DNA from: RGIG3528 sp045598045
GTDB lineage: Bacteria; Bacillota; Clostridia; Lachnospirales; Lachnospiraceae
Reading direction: 5' to 3'
NCBI GenBank assembly: GCA_045598045.1
Contig: JAZLLG010000033.1
Span: 10,770-74,769 of the forward strand
DNA length: 64,000 nucleotides
Part shown: one piece after another, positions 42,707 to 52,147 of the stretch
How the letters are laid out: each line of letters opens with the position of its first letter
Position numbering within the stretch: the stretch's first letter is position 1
Notes under the pieces: generated by a model
Seen by the model: the letters and a program-made list of their open reading frames with translations, nothing else
The model's database searches: none
What the model was told of the DNA's origin: nothing
Program-made: the position numbers and the translations under genes

Positions 42707-43956
42707 TATCTGATTTGACCGTTTCCAAAAATAATATATTTAGTCGTTGTAAGCTCCTGAAGTCCTAAAGGTCCTCTTGCATGAAGCTTTTGTGTGGATA
42801 TACCGATTTCCGCTCCGAGACCGAACTCACCGCCATCCGTAAAACGTGTGGAAGCGTTTGCATAAACCGCAGCAGAGTCGATTTCGTTAAGGAATCTCAT
42901 GGATTTATTGTAGCTCTTTGTAACAATTGTTTCGGAATGTCCTGTGGAATGCTCATTAATCCAATCAATTGCCTCGTCAAAATGCTCAACAATCTTAAGA
43001 GAAATAATCTTTGCAAGATATTCCGTGTAAAAATCTTCATCGGTTGCTTTTGTAATGTTTTTAAGAATCTCACATGCTTTTTCGTCGCCGCGGATTTCAA
43101 CACCATGTTTTGTAACAAGTCTTTCATAAAGGAGAGGAAGAAATGTTTCAGCAATTTCCGAATGAACAACAAGGGATTCACATGCATTACATACGCCAAG
43201 TCGCTGTGTTTTGGCGTTTTCAATGATATTTAATGCCATATCCGTGTCAACGTTTTTGTCAACATAAACATGACAGTTGCCTACACCTGTCTGAATAACG
43301 GGAACCGACGCATTGTTTACGACATTGTTGATAAGTCCCGCTCCGCCTCTGGGAATAATAACGTCTATATATTTGTTGAGCTTCATAAGCTCATTGACAT
43401 ATTCCCTGTCGGTTTTTTCAAGAAGAATAACTGCATCGGGATTAACTCCCGCAAGGCTAAGGACATTTCTTATGACGTTTCCTATTGCAAGATTGGAATT
43501 TATGGAATCACTTCCGCCGCGGAGAATTACTGCATTTCCTGCTTTAAAAGTGAGTCCGAAAGAATCAGCGGTTACATTCGGGCGTGATTCGTAAATTACG
43601 GCAATAACACCTAAAGGAACGCGCTTTTTACCAATCATAAGGCCGTTCGGACGGTTTTCCATGGAAACAACCTCTCCGACAGGGTCCTTTAGAGATGCAA
43701 TCTGTCTAAGACCGTCAGCAATCCCTTCGATGCGTTTTTCATTAAGGCTGAGCCTGTCAAGAAGCGCATCGCTCATACCGTTTGCTTTTGCTTTTTCAAC
43801 ATCAACGGAATTTGCTTTAATAATATCCCCGGCTTTTTTCGAAAGAGCTTCGGCACAGGAAATAAGTATTTCGTTCTTTACGTTTGTGGGCATTAGTCGT
43901 AGTGACTTTGAAGCTTCTTTAGCACGTTTGCCGATGTCAATAATGTAATCGCTCAT
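42706..43956 (-). CDS. proA: Gamma-glutamyl phosphate reductase
   Basis: ProA makes glutamate-5-semialdehyde for proline synthesis. The 416-residue protein has the aldehyde dehydrogenase fold, with catalytic Cys in QRLGVCNACESLVVH and the family end motif GPLGLQELTTTKY. It follows proB after 9 bp; proC is encoded about 5 kb away. Confidence 0.97.
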   Translation of the reverse strand: MSDYIIDIGKRAKEASKSLRLMPTNVKNEILISCAEALSKKAGDIIKANSVDVEKAKANGMSDALLDRLSLNEKRIEGIADGLRQIASLKDPVGEVVSMENRPNGLMIGKKRVPLGVIAVIYESRPNVTADSFGLTFKAGNAVILRGGSDSINSNLAIGNVIRNVLSLAGVNPDAVILLEKTDREYVNELMKLNKYIDVIIPRGGAGLINNVVNNASVPVIQTGVGNCHVYVDKNVDTDMALNIIENAKTQRLGVCNACESLVVHSEIAETFLPLLYERLVTKHGVEIRGDEKACEILKNITKATDEDFYTEYLAKIISLKIVEHFDEAIDWINEHSTGHSETIVTKSYNKSMRFLNEIDSAAVYANASTRFTDGGEFGLGAEIGISTQKLHARGPLGLQELTTTKYIIFGNGQIR

Positions 43957-43965
43957 TTCCGCCTC

Positions 43966-44790
43966 CTATACCGATCTGAAATCAAATCTTTCGTCTTTAT
44001 TTGCAGTAAACAATGTTCCGATATTTTCACCGTCGAGAATCTTCCAAATGTTTTCAACGGTATCACCGTTTGTAATAATCATGTCTGCGCCGCATTTTGT
44101 TGCTATTTCGGCTGCATGAAGCTTTGTCTGCATACCACCCGTTCCGACGTTTGAAGAACTTCCTTTTGCCATATTAACAACACTGTTTATATCATCTACG
44201 GTATCAATGAACTTTGCGTCAGCGTTCTTGTGAGGATCGTCCGTATAAAGACCGTCGATATCTGACATAAGAATAAGCAGATCTCCGTCAATCATTGCTG
44301 TTACGTATGCGGAAAGCGTATCATTGTCTCCGATTTCAATTTCGTTTGTGGATACAGTATCGTTTTCATTAACAATGGGAATAACTCCCATCTGAAACAG
44401 CTCGTCAAAAGTGTTGCAGGCGTTCTGATATGAAGTGTCGTGCATTAATGTGTATTTTGTAAGAAGAATCTGCGCACATATTTGATTGTATTCCGAAAAA
44501 AGCTTCTGGTATACGGTCATAAGTGCTGCCTGACCTATTGCGGCACAAGCCTGTTTGCAGGAAATCGTTCTGGGCTTTGTCTTTAAGCCTACAGCCTGTC
44601 TTCCCACGGCAATGGCACCTGAGGAAACAAGTACTACTTCTTTACCGCTGTTGTGAATGTCGGTAATGATACGCACAAGCTTTTCAAGCTTTGCATAATC
44701 TACATTTCCGGTAGAACTGTGTGTTATGGAGGAAGAACCGACTTTAATTACAATTCTTTCTTTGTCTTTTAAATAGCTTCTCAAGTTCAT
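43966..44790 (-). CDS. proB: Glutamate 5-kinase, short form without PUA domain
   Basis: ProB phosphorylates glutamate. The amino acid kinase domain is complete (RIVIKVGSSSITH, LVSSGAIAVGR, VNENDTVS, DIDGLYTDDP). At 274 residues the C-terminal PUA domain found in the E. coli and B. subtilis enzymes is missing; such short forms occur in clostridia. The start is ATG 44790, with GAGGTG 5 nt upstream; an ATG at 44802 lies ahead of this site. Proline feedback inhibition acts on the kinase domain, so it may be kept. Confidence 0.94.
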   Translation of the reverse strand: MNLRSYLKDKERIVIKVGSSSITHSSTGNVDYAKLEKLVRIITDIHNSGKEVVLVSSGAIAVGRQAVGLKTKPRTISCKQACAAIGQAALMTVYQKLFSEYNQICAQILLTKYTLMHDTSYQNACNTFDELFQMGVIPIVNENDTVSTNEIEIGDNDTLSAYVTAMIDGDLLILMSDIDGLYTDDPHKNADAKFIDTVDDINSVVNMAKGSSSNVGTGGMQTKLHAAEIATKCGADMIITNGDTVENIWKILDGENIGTLFTANKDERFDFRSV

Positions 44791-44802
44791 ATTGCACCTC
44801 AT

Positions 44803-46407
44803 TTATACGCCCAATGGCTTGTATTTTGTTGCGATAGCCTCAAAAACTTTTATTCCGTCCACTGCGGCGCTCATTATTCCGCCCGCATAGCCTGCACCTT
44901 CACCACACGGGTAAAGTCCCGAAATCATGCTTTCAAACTTTTCATCACGGCAAATCCTTACAGGACTTGATGTTCTTGTTTCAACACCGGAAAGAATTGC
45001 ATCGCCGTCTGAAAAACCTTTGATATGTCTTTCAAAATTTGTAACGCCTTCAATTATGTCATGTCTGACGTAATCCGGTAAAGCCGGAGAAAGCTCCGAC
45101 ATTTCAAAATGCCCTTTTGTACATGGTTTTACACTTCCGAAAGCATGTGTGGCTTTTCCGCTTTTAAAGTCATCAAACCTCTGCACGGGTACTGCTCCGT
45201 TGCATAAGGAGAAGCACTTTTCTTCCCAATGTCTCTGAAAACGTACACCCGCAAGAACATCATTATAGCCGGAATTTTTAAAATCTTCGGGATTAACCTG
45301 TACAACCATTGCGGAATTTGCATTAACACTGTCTCTTGCATGATTACTCATTCCGTTAACAACTGTTCTCCCCGGTTCGGAAGAAGCATTTACGACATAG
45401 CCACCCGGGCACATACAGAAAGAATATACTCCTCTGCCGCTTTCTGCCGTGTATGTCAGCTTATAATCGGCTGCCGGAAGCTTTTTATAAGAATCACCAT
45501 ATTGGCTTAAACCTATCATTTCCTGTAAATGCTCGATTCGTACTCCGATGGCAAAAGGTTTCTGTTCCATAATGAGTTTTTTCCCGGAAAGCATTTCAAA
45601 TGTGTCTCTGGCGCTGTGACCTATGGCAAGAACAACAACGTCGGAATATATTTGTTCACCGTTTTCAAGTACAACACCGGTAATATGGTTTGAATCATTG
45701 ACAAGCAAGTCTGAAACATATGCTCCGAAACGGAACTCAGCCCCAAAAGCTTTACATGCTTCGCGCATCCCTTTAACGGTGTTTTTAAGAACGTCCGTTC
45801 CGATATGCGGTTTATTGTTAATCAAAATATCCGGATCTGCGCCATATTCTACGAATGTCGAAAGAGCCAGACCGATACGACCGAACTTATCTTTTACTCC
45901 GGTATTCAGCTTACCGTCCGAAAAAGTACCGGCTCCGCCTTCACCAAACTGTACATTGCATTTAGGATTTAAGTTTCCGGTTTCCCAGAATTTTTCAACT
46001 TCTTCGGTACGTCTGTCAACATCATAGCCTCTCTCCAACACAAGAGGTCTGTACCCGTTTTGGGCAAGCATATAGGCCGTAAAAAGGCCGGCAGGCCCGC
46101 AGCCTATGACAATCGGCCTGTCATGAAGTTCAAGCCCGCCCGAAGGCAAAAATCGGTATTCTACGGAAGTTTCCTTTGTAATTTTGCCGTTCGAATTTTT
46201 AACGAGCTTGTCTTCACTTGAATTACCGGTAATTTCCGCGGAAATAGAATAAACATAAAGAACATTATCTTTTTCACGGGCATCAATCGAGCGTTTTTCA
46301 ATCTTCCATTTTACGTTGTTTTCAGAAGATTTAAGCACTTTAAGTACAGCAGCCTTAAGCTGTTCTTCGGTATGATTGATATTCAGTTTTACCTGAAATT
46401 TAACCAT
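44803..46407 (-). CDS. FAD-dependent dehydrogenase (COG2509 type)
   Basis: This 534-residue flavoprotein has an N-terminal about 85-residue domain of the family and a FAD-binding Rossmann motif VIGCGPAGLFTAYMLAQNGY. Further motifs are NVQFGEGGAGTFSDGKLNTG and a C-terminal CGEGAGYAGGIMSAAVDG. Members are widespread in Clostridia; no substrate is established. It overlaps the next flavoprotein gene by one base. Confidence 0.88.
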   Translation of the reverse strand: MVKFQVKLNINHTEEQLKAAVLKVLKSSENNVKWKIEKRSIDAREKDNVLYVYSISAEITGNSSEDKLVKNSNGKITKETSVEYRFLPSGGLELHDRPIVIGCGPAGLFTAYMLAQNGYRPLVLERGYDVDRRTEEVEKFWETGNLNPKCNVQFGEGGAGTFSDGKLNTGVKDKFGRIGLALSTFVEYGADPDILINNKPHIGTDVLKNTVKGMREACKAFGAEFRFGAYVSDLLVNDSNHITGVVLENGEQIYSDVVVLAIGHSARDTFEMLSGKKLIMEQKPFAIGVRIEHLQEMIGLSQYGDSYKKLPAADYKLTYTAESGRGVYSFCMCPGGYVVNASSEPGRTVVNGMSNHARDSVNANSAMVVQVNPEDFKNSGYNDVLAGVRFQRHWEEKCFSLCNGAVPVQRFDDFKSGKATHAFGSVKPCTKGHFEMSELSPALPDYVRHDIIEGVTNFERHIKGFSDGDAILSGVETRTSSPVRICRDEKFESMISGLYPCGEGAGYAGGIMSAAVDGIKVFEAIATKYKPLGV

Positions 46408-47633
46408 TATTTTCTTACCAATGCGGCATTTTTACCTGCAACATAACCTGATGACCATGCCCACTGAAGGTTATACCCGCCGCATGTACCGTCAACATCA
46501 ATTATTTCACCTGCAAAGAAAAGCCCCTTTACAAGTTTTGATTCCATCGTATCACTGTTAATTTCGGAAGTATCTGCTCCGCCGGCCACAACCTGTGCCA
46601 TATCAAAGGAATTCGTGCCGGTAATCTTAAACTCATAGTTTTTCATAAGTTCTGCAAGACGCGAAATATTTTTATCGGTAAGCATTGCTCTTGCAGATGC
46701 ATAAACATCCATTCCGAGCTTTACAAGCATAATATAATTGAGTTTATGATTTAAGAGACCGGTAAGTGCTTCTTCTACCGTTCTTTTCATTGTACTTCTG
46801 CTTCGAAGTTCTTCTTCCAAAGAAGCTGCGTCGACTTCAGGAAAGAAATCCACTTTGGCTTTTATATCATGATTGCCTTCGTTAAGCTCCGAAACAAATC
46901 TGCTGACCTGCATTGCCGGAATTCCGGAAATGCCTTTGTCTGAGAAAAGAAGTTCGCCTTTTTCTGATGAAACTTCTTTGTTATCGGAGAAAATACGAAT
47001 TCCTGCCTCACATCTTACTCCGTTAATTGTACGCAAAAACCTGTCATTGCTTTTTAACTGGACAAGTGCAGGATAAAGCTTGGTAACTTTATGCCCGAGC
47101 TTTCTGACAAGGTCATAACCGTTGAATAAAGATGTATCTTTCATGTTTGCAAAGCTTCCGCAAGCCATAATTACAGAATCAAAGCGGTTATCATTAACAA
47201 GAAAAAAGTCACCTTTTTTTTCAATACGATTCACGGTTTCGTTTTTTACCTTTACTTCAGCTTCCCTGCATGCAAGTGACAAAGCGCCTGAAACCGACGC
47301 TGCCTGCTCGGAATTGGGATATACGTAACCATTTCTGACTTTTGGGAGGATACCTATGCTTTTAAAGAAATCCATGGCATCCTTCTCACTGAATTCTTTT
47401 AATGCAGCCTTTACAAATTCAGGATGATTCCCTCTAAAGAACTCCGGTGACATATTCATATTTGTAAAATTACATTTACCGTTTCCCGTGGCGTTTATTT
47501 TCTTTCCAAGTGTGTCTTTTGCTTCAAATACGGTAACATCGGCACCACCCCGGGATGCAAAAATTGCGGCGAGCATCCCGGATGCCCCGCCGCCTATAAC
47601 TGCTGTCTTTGTTTTTATCATTTCGCCACTCAA
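46407..47633 (-). CDS. HI0933/BaiN-like flavoprotein
   Basis: This 408-residue FAD enzyme belongs to the YhiN/HI0933 family: VIGGGASGMLAAIFASRGG, then GKKINATGNGKCNFTN, and the end motif GGYNLQWAWSSGYVAG. Some relatives are reported as bile-acid flavin reductases, but function cannot be assigned from this. The likely start is TTG 47633: it overlaps the previous stop as TTGA and has GGAG 7 nt upstream. The ATG at 47621 lacks as good a site. Confidence 0.87.
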   Translation of the reverse strand: MSGEMIKTKTAVIGGGASGMLAAIFASRGGADVTVFEAKDTLGKKINATGNGKCNFTNMNMSPEFFRGNHPEFVKAALKEFSEKDAMDFFKSIGILPKVRNGYVYPNSEQAASVSGALSLACREAEVKVKNETVNRIEKKGDFFLVNDNRFDSVIMACGSFANMKDTSLFNGYDLVRKLGHKVTKLYPALVQLKSNDRFLRTINGVRCEAGIRIFSDNKEVSSEKGELLFSDKGISGIPAMQVSRFVSELNEGNHDIKAKVDFFPEVDAASLEEELRSRSTMKRTVEEALTGLLNHKLNYIMLVKLGMDVYASARAMLTDKNISRLAELMKNYEFKITGTNSFDMAQVVAGGADTSEINSDTMESKLVKGLFFAGEIIDVDGTCGGYNLQWAWSSGYVAGKNAALVRK

Positions 47634-49270
47634 ATGTGTACTCCTATCTTCAGGAGAATGCTCAAAATTCTTCCTCCCATAGGAAGTTCAAGCAGTTCCT
47701 CTCTTGATAAAGTGCCCGTAAAAATCATAAGTGCGCCGTAAATAAGAACCGCAAACCCTATCGAAATAACAAGATTGATTGCGCTTATATGAATTACAAG
47801 GGACAGACCTTTGTAGAGTAAATATGCGGATGCACCCATAACTATGGAAAAAAGTGCAGGCTTAAAAAAGGTATCCATAATCTCCTGTCTGTAAGAAGTC
47901 TCTCTTCGAATCGAAACCCAGTTTAATATGCTTACAATAAAAGGGAATACCATATAACCGATGGGAAGAACATAAACACCCATTGTAGTATTTCTTAACA
48001 AAGGAAAATCCACAAGTATATAAACAACAATGCCTATACAAGCATGAATAATGGGCTTATTAAGCCTTCCTATTCCCTGAAGTATGCTGTTCGTTGTCGT
48101 AGAGTAAGCAAAGAACACGACACTCATTCCGCCGAGAAGCATAAGCCTTACAGAAACGTCCAATGGATTACCGTCGGGCTGGCTGAAACATATTTTAAGG
48201 ATAGGTCTTGCAAGAGCGATAAGACCGGCAGCCGAAGGAATTGCAATCATCATGTTAAGCTTGACAGCCTGACCGATTTTCTCATGAACCATTGAAGTAG
48301 TGCCGGTTGTATAAGCCTTAACAACATTAGGAATAATGGCTACACCGATTGCTGATGCAATTGCAAGAGGAACGTTTGTTATAAGACGGAACTTTGCGGA
48401 ATAAATTCCGAACAAAGTAAGTCTCATATCTTCCGAAATGCCTTTCTTGGCAAGAACATTGTTAAATAAAGCCGAGTCAAGCGTTCCTGTAACAGAATAA
48501 AGGAACTGATTAAGTATTATGGGAAGAAGTGTAATTATCAGTACTTTAAAAAGATCACCGTAAGAATCGACAACACCGGATTTGTCTCGTCTGAGCTTTC
48601 TCATCAATGTAGGCTTATAAATGATGAAAATGAAAAGAAGGAAGCAAAGGCCTGCTATTGCACTGAGTAAAGTACCAAGTGTGCCGCCTGCGGCACCGTA
48701 TGCATAAGGTGCAACCGTGTCAGCAAAATTCTTCATGAAAATTACGGCAAAAACAAGACCGCCGGCAACATGAACAACCTGTTCGATTATCTGCGAAACA
48801 GCTGTCGGAATAACGGTATTTTTACCTTGGAAGAAGCCTCTGATGACTCCCATGATTGCAAAAACAAAAATGGTAGGTGCCAGCATTCTGAGCGGAATCG
48901 CAGACATGGGTGACTGGAAAAGCTTCACGGAAATCTGCTTTGCAAAAACATAAACAAGCACAGCCATTATAAGACCGATACCCCCTGCAAAGCCCATAGC
49001 TACTTTAAAAATACGATATGAATTCTTATATTCCTTTTTGGACTCTTTTAAGGAAACAAGACGTGATACAGCGATGGGAATGCCGTAGGTGGAAAGAAGA
49101 AGTGCAATATTGTACACTTCGTAGGCGTTTGAATATGCGCCGTTACCTTCATCTCCTATTATTTTTGTTAAAGGAATACGAAAAATAAGCCCCAATAATC
49201 TGCTGATAATGGAGGCTGCTGCAAGAATGGAACCTTGTATGTAAAAAGAATTACCTTTTTTTTCCGACAT
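47630..49270 (-). CDS. MOP-superfamily flippase (SpoVB/MurJ-like)
   Basis: This 546-residue polytopic protein has about 14 membrane segments. N-terminal FYIQGSILAAASIISRLLGLIFRIPLT matches the Firmicute polysaccharide/lipid II flippase group (SpoVB, YtgP). Such proteins move undecaprenyl-linked precursors outward. It follows ybeY by 15 bp. Whether it is the main MurJ-like lipid II flippase or a polysaccharide exporter is uncertain. Confidence 0.88.
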   Translation of the reverse strand: MSEKKGNSFYIQGSILAAASIISRLLGLIFRIPLTKIIGDEGNGAYSNAYEVYNIALLLSTYGIPIAVSRLVSLKESKKEYKNSYRIFKVAMGFAGGIGLIMAVLVYVFAKQISVKLFQSPMSAIPLRMLAPTIFVFAIMGVIRGFFQGKNTVIPTAVSQIIEQVVHVAGGLVFAVIFMKNFADTVAPYAYGAAGGTLGTLLSAIAGLCFLLFIFIIYKPTLMRKLRRDKSGVVDSYGDLFKVLIITLLPIILNQFLYSVTGTLDSALFNNVLAKKGISEDMRLTLFGIYSAKFRLITNVPLAIASAIGVAIIPNVVKAYTTGTTSMVHEKIGQAVKLNMMIAIPSAAGLIALARPILKICFSQPDGNPLDVSVRLMLLGGMSVVFFAYSTTTNSILQGIGRLNKPIIHACIGIVVYILVDFPLLRNTTMGVYVLPIGYMVFPFIVSILNWVSIRRETSYRQEIMDTFFKPALFSIVMGASAYLLYKGLSLVIHISAINLVISIGFAVLIYGALMIFTGTLSREELLELPMGGRILSILLKIGVHI

Positions 49271-49285
49271 AAAAATTACCTGAAA

Positions 49286-49783
49286 CTATCTTTCAATGCC
49301 CAATGAGCTTAAAACCTCACGCTGCATTCTTTCCATTTCTTCACGTTCTTCATCGTTTTCGTGGTCATATCCGAAAAGATGGAACATACTGTGGCACACA
49401 AGAAAAAGCAACTCGCGCTTTTTTGAGTGTCCGTATTCTTTTGCCTGCTCTTCGACTTTGTCAACGGAGATGACAATATCACCGAGAAGAAGCTCTCCCG
49501 AATCAGGATTGCAAAGCTCGATTTCCTCATCTTCGGTAAAATCAAAGACTGCAGGCGTATCATAATCTATGAGCGGAAACGAAAGCACATCTGTCGGCCT
49601 GTCAATGCCGCGTGCTTCTTTATTAAGCTCATGTATAACTTCATTGTCTGTAAGAAGTACGTTTACCTCTGCCTCATATGGGCATGAAACGTAGTCCAGA
49701 CAGGCCTCGACCGTACGGATTATATCACTTTCGACCGGGAAGTCAAATTCATATTCGTTATCGGATTCAAAATTTACTGTCAT
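49286..49783 (-). CDS. ybeY: Endoribonuclease YbeY
   Basis: YbeY is a zinc RNase in 16S rRNA maturation and ribosome quality control. The signature H-x3-H-x5-H is seen in CHSMFHLFGYDHEN, with ARGIDRPTDVLSFPL upstream. Its 165 residues are normal. It overlaps the HD-protein gene by 4 bp, in the common phoH-pgpH-ybeY order. Confidence 0.96.
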   Translation of the reverse strand: MTVNFESDNEYEFDFPVESDIIRTVEACLDYVSCPYEAEVNVLLTDNEVIHELNKEARGIDRPTDVLSFPLIDYDTPAVFDFTEDEEIELCNPDSGELLLGDIVISVDKVEEQAKEYGHSKKRELLFLVCHSMFHLFGYDHENDEEREEMERMQREVLSSLGIER

Positions 49784-51162
49784 TTGTTCTCCAGTTTATT
49801 TATGGTTTCAACAAAGTATTCGCGAATGTAGTTACAGTCCTTAAGTGAAAGTCCCGAAGAATTAAATCTGCCCTGTGTAACCTCTTTCCCGATTACACTG
49901 TCAACAAGCTTTTCGGGAAATACCGTTCCGTTTGTGGATTTGATAAAGTAATAGGTGGTTACAACAGTATCCGCAATGATGATAAGAGCTGATTCGCAGG
50001 AGAACACCCCGTTTGCGGTGTGTTTAGCACATCCCTTAAGACATTCGATAAGTCTTTCGGGAAAATCGTTCTCTTTCGCAATGTTAATAGTGTTTGTATA
50101 AACTTCACCGGCTTTGATTTTACCGATTTCATGATAAAGCGCTCCGGCTCTGACAAGATCGGAATCGACATTCGGAAGGCCGTCCGCACATTTCCCCGCA
50201 AGTCTAGAAACACGAAGTGAATGAAGATATGCAGTTCTTTTGCTTTCCTTAAGCTTAAGGATAAGCTCTGCAGATTCGTCACAATACTGTTTAACCGACT
50301 CATCCGATACCGGAAGTTCATCAATGGCATTATTAAGAGCCTGCTCAATAACATCCGCAGAAGAATTACCGGAAGCAACCGGTCCTTCGCTGCCCTCGTA
50401 AGAAACATTGTTCGTTTCTTCTGCAACCTCATTAAGATACTTGAAACCTGCTGCTGATTCGATAATCGGTTCAGCAGGAACATTTGAAGGCAAAACGGAG
50501 CTTTCAAGTATATTGCCAAGGAATTTCTTCAAAAGGAAAGTAACAAAGACAATGATTAAAAATGTGATGATAAGGCTAAGTGAAACCGTATTAAAAGAAT
50601 CATGAATTATAAACTTGTTTAAAAGCAGTGAGCAAATAAGCGTAAGTGCTGCCATGGAAACCATGCAGTAAAGCATTGTGGAAAAGTCTTTAATAAACTT
50701 GACAAATACACAAAGTGCGCTTACGCAAACAACAGAAATGATAAGCCCCTTAAGAGTGTTGTTTTGAAGGTGTGCTGCCTGAAGAACATAAAAATACGAA
50801 ACAAACATTCCGAGATTAACGTCAACAAGAGCCGCAATGAGTACTCCGCCAAGCATCCAAAAAGGGAAATTAATGAAGTCCTCCGTGACAAGCAAAAGCA
50901 GCCCCGGGAACATATAAAGAATTGAGGCAGTAACAAGCTTGTGCGGGGTTGAAAAGACCTTCTTTGAAGAAGCGCCGGAATATGCAATAATGACAATTCC
51001 GATAAAAACACTGGCAATAATGTATAAAGTGTTATATTTGACGACTCCGGAATTACGATAAACAAAGCTTACGATAACTGCCGAAATGACTGCAACTATA
51101 ACAGCAAAAATACTGAATCTTGTTATTAATAATTTATCTTGTTGTTCTCTTTCTTCCGGCAT
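49780..51162 (-). CDS. PgpH-like 7TM-HD protein, degenerate and lacking the extracellular domain
   Basis: The position between phoH and ybeY is that of pgpH, a c-di-AMP phosphodiesterase of about 700 residues. This copy is 460 residues. It goes almost directly into seven or so membrane helices (about 14-230) without the extracellular 7TMR-HDED domain. The HD domain (about 300-450) begins LHSLRVS, but the defining His-Asp pair reads His344-Glu345 (LYHEIGKI); a later AKHTANG and IIADT are kept. Asp to Glu at a metal ligand makes normal catalysis doubtful. It overlaps phoH by 29 bp, with AAAGGA ahead of the ATG. Confidence 0.78.
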   Translation of the reverse strand: MPEEREQQDKLLITRFSIFAVIVAVISAVIVSFVYRNSGVVKYNTLYIIASVFIGIVIIAYSGASSKKVFSTPHKLVTASILYMFPGLLLLVTEDFINFPFWMLGGVLIAALVDVNLGMFVSYFYVLQAAHLQNNTLKGLIISVVCVSALCVFVKFIKDFSTMLYCMVSMAALTLICSLLLNKFIIHDSFNTVSLSLIITFLIIVFVTFLLKKFLGNILESSVLPSNVPAEPIIESAAGFKYLNEVAEETNNVSYEGSEGPVASGNSSADVIEQALNNAIDELPVSDESVKQYCDESAELILKLKESKRTAYLHSLRVSRLAGKCADGLPNVDSDLVRAGALYHEIGKIKAGEVYTNTINIAKENDFPERLIECLKGCAKHTANGVFSCESALIIIADTVVTTYYFIKSTNGTVFPEKLVDSVIGKEVTQGRFNSSGLSLKDCNYIREYFVETINKLENK

Positions 51163-52147
51163 TATTATTCTGATCCTTTACCTTTGATTTTTCTTTATTT
51201 TCGTACTGCTCGTATGCATTAACAATCTTCTGAACAAGAGGATGTCTGACAACATCAAGGCTTGTCAGCTTTGCAATGCCGATCTCATCGATTTTGCCAA
51301 GCACCTTCAATGCGGTGTCAAGACCTGATTCGGCACCTGCCGGAAGGTCTTTTTGCGTAATATCACCGGTGATGATGGCTTTGGAGCCAAAACCGATACG
51401 AGTCAGAAACATCTTCATTTGTGCAGGTGTAGTGTTTTGAGCTTCGTCAAGGATAATAAATGCATTATCCAAAGTACGACCTCTCATGTATGCAAGAGGC
51501 GCAACTTCAATAAGTCCCTTTTCCATATTACGCTGGAATGTCTCCGCTCCCATTATCTGATAAAGAGCATCATAAAGCGGGCGCAAATAAGGGTCAACCT
51601 TACTCTGAAGATCACCGGGAAGGAAACCCAGCTTCTCTCCGGCTTCTATTGCGGGTCTTGTGAGAATAATCCTTGAAACTTCATCGTTCTTGAAGGCTTT
51701 TATAGCCATTGCCATGGCAAGATACGTTTTTCCCGTACCTGCGGGACCTATTCCGAAAACAATCATTTTATTGCGGATAAGGTCAACATACTCCTTCTGA
51801 CCCATCGTTTTGGGCTTAATCGGTTTTCCCATGATGGTGTAGGCTATAATGTCCTTGTCTGCTTCGGAAACGGAAGCAAGACGATTTTCAAGAGCCATAG
51901 CGATGGAATAATTAACTGCCTGCTCTGAAAGCACACCGTTTTTTTCAAGATTTTCGCATAAACTTTGAATAAGGGACGAAACAACAGAAACATTAGACGG
52001 AGCACCGATTATCTTAAGCTCTCCGTCTCTGGCTATAAGCGAAATATTGAAATTTTTTTCAATGTTTTTAGCGTATTTATCAAGCTCTCCGAAAATCTCC
52101 TTAATCTCGGATGCTTCTAAATGAAGAATTTCTTCTACGGATTCCAT
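51134..52147 (-). CDS. phoH: PhoH-family ATPase
   Basis: PhoH proteins are predicted RNA-linked ATPases of uncertain role, nearly always near ybeY. The 337-residue protein has an N-terminal KH-like region and the PhoH core with Walker A FGIGPAGTGKTYLAM and Walker B FIILDEAQNTTP; the family MFLTRIGFGSKAIITGD is present. A basic Lys/Arg-rich tail ends the protein. Its ATG overlaps the diguanylate cyclase stop by one base. Confidence 0.95.
   Translation of the reverse strand: MESVEEILHLEASEIKEIFGELDKYAKNIEKNFNISLIARDGELKIIGAPSNVSVVSSLIQSLCENLEKNGVLSEQAVNYSIAMALENRLASVSEADKDIIAYTIMGKPIKPKTMGQKEYVDLIRNKMIVFGIGPAGTGKTYLAMAMAIKAFKNDEVSRIILTRPAIEAGEKLGFLPGDLQSKVDPYLRPLYDALYQIMGAETFQRNMEKGLIEVAPLAYMRGRTLDNAFIILDEAQNTTPAQMKMFLTRIGFGSKAIITGDITQKDLPAGAESGLDTALKVLGKIDEIGIAKLTSLDVVRHPLVQKIVNAYEQYENKEKSKVKDQNNNAGRKRTTR

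Noticed and set aside
41813..42718. 301-residue open frame on + antisense to miaB
   Set aside because: MiaB is certain on the other strand. The frame shows no recognisable motif and has low-complexity content typical of a shadow frame.
47630..49270. Sporulation-specific SpoVB as firm assignment
   Set aside because: The sequence fits the wider flippase group, and no other sporulation gene is in the window, so only the superfamily is called.
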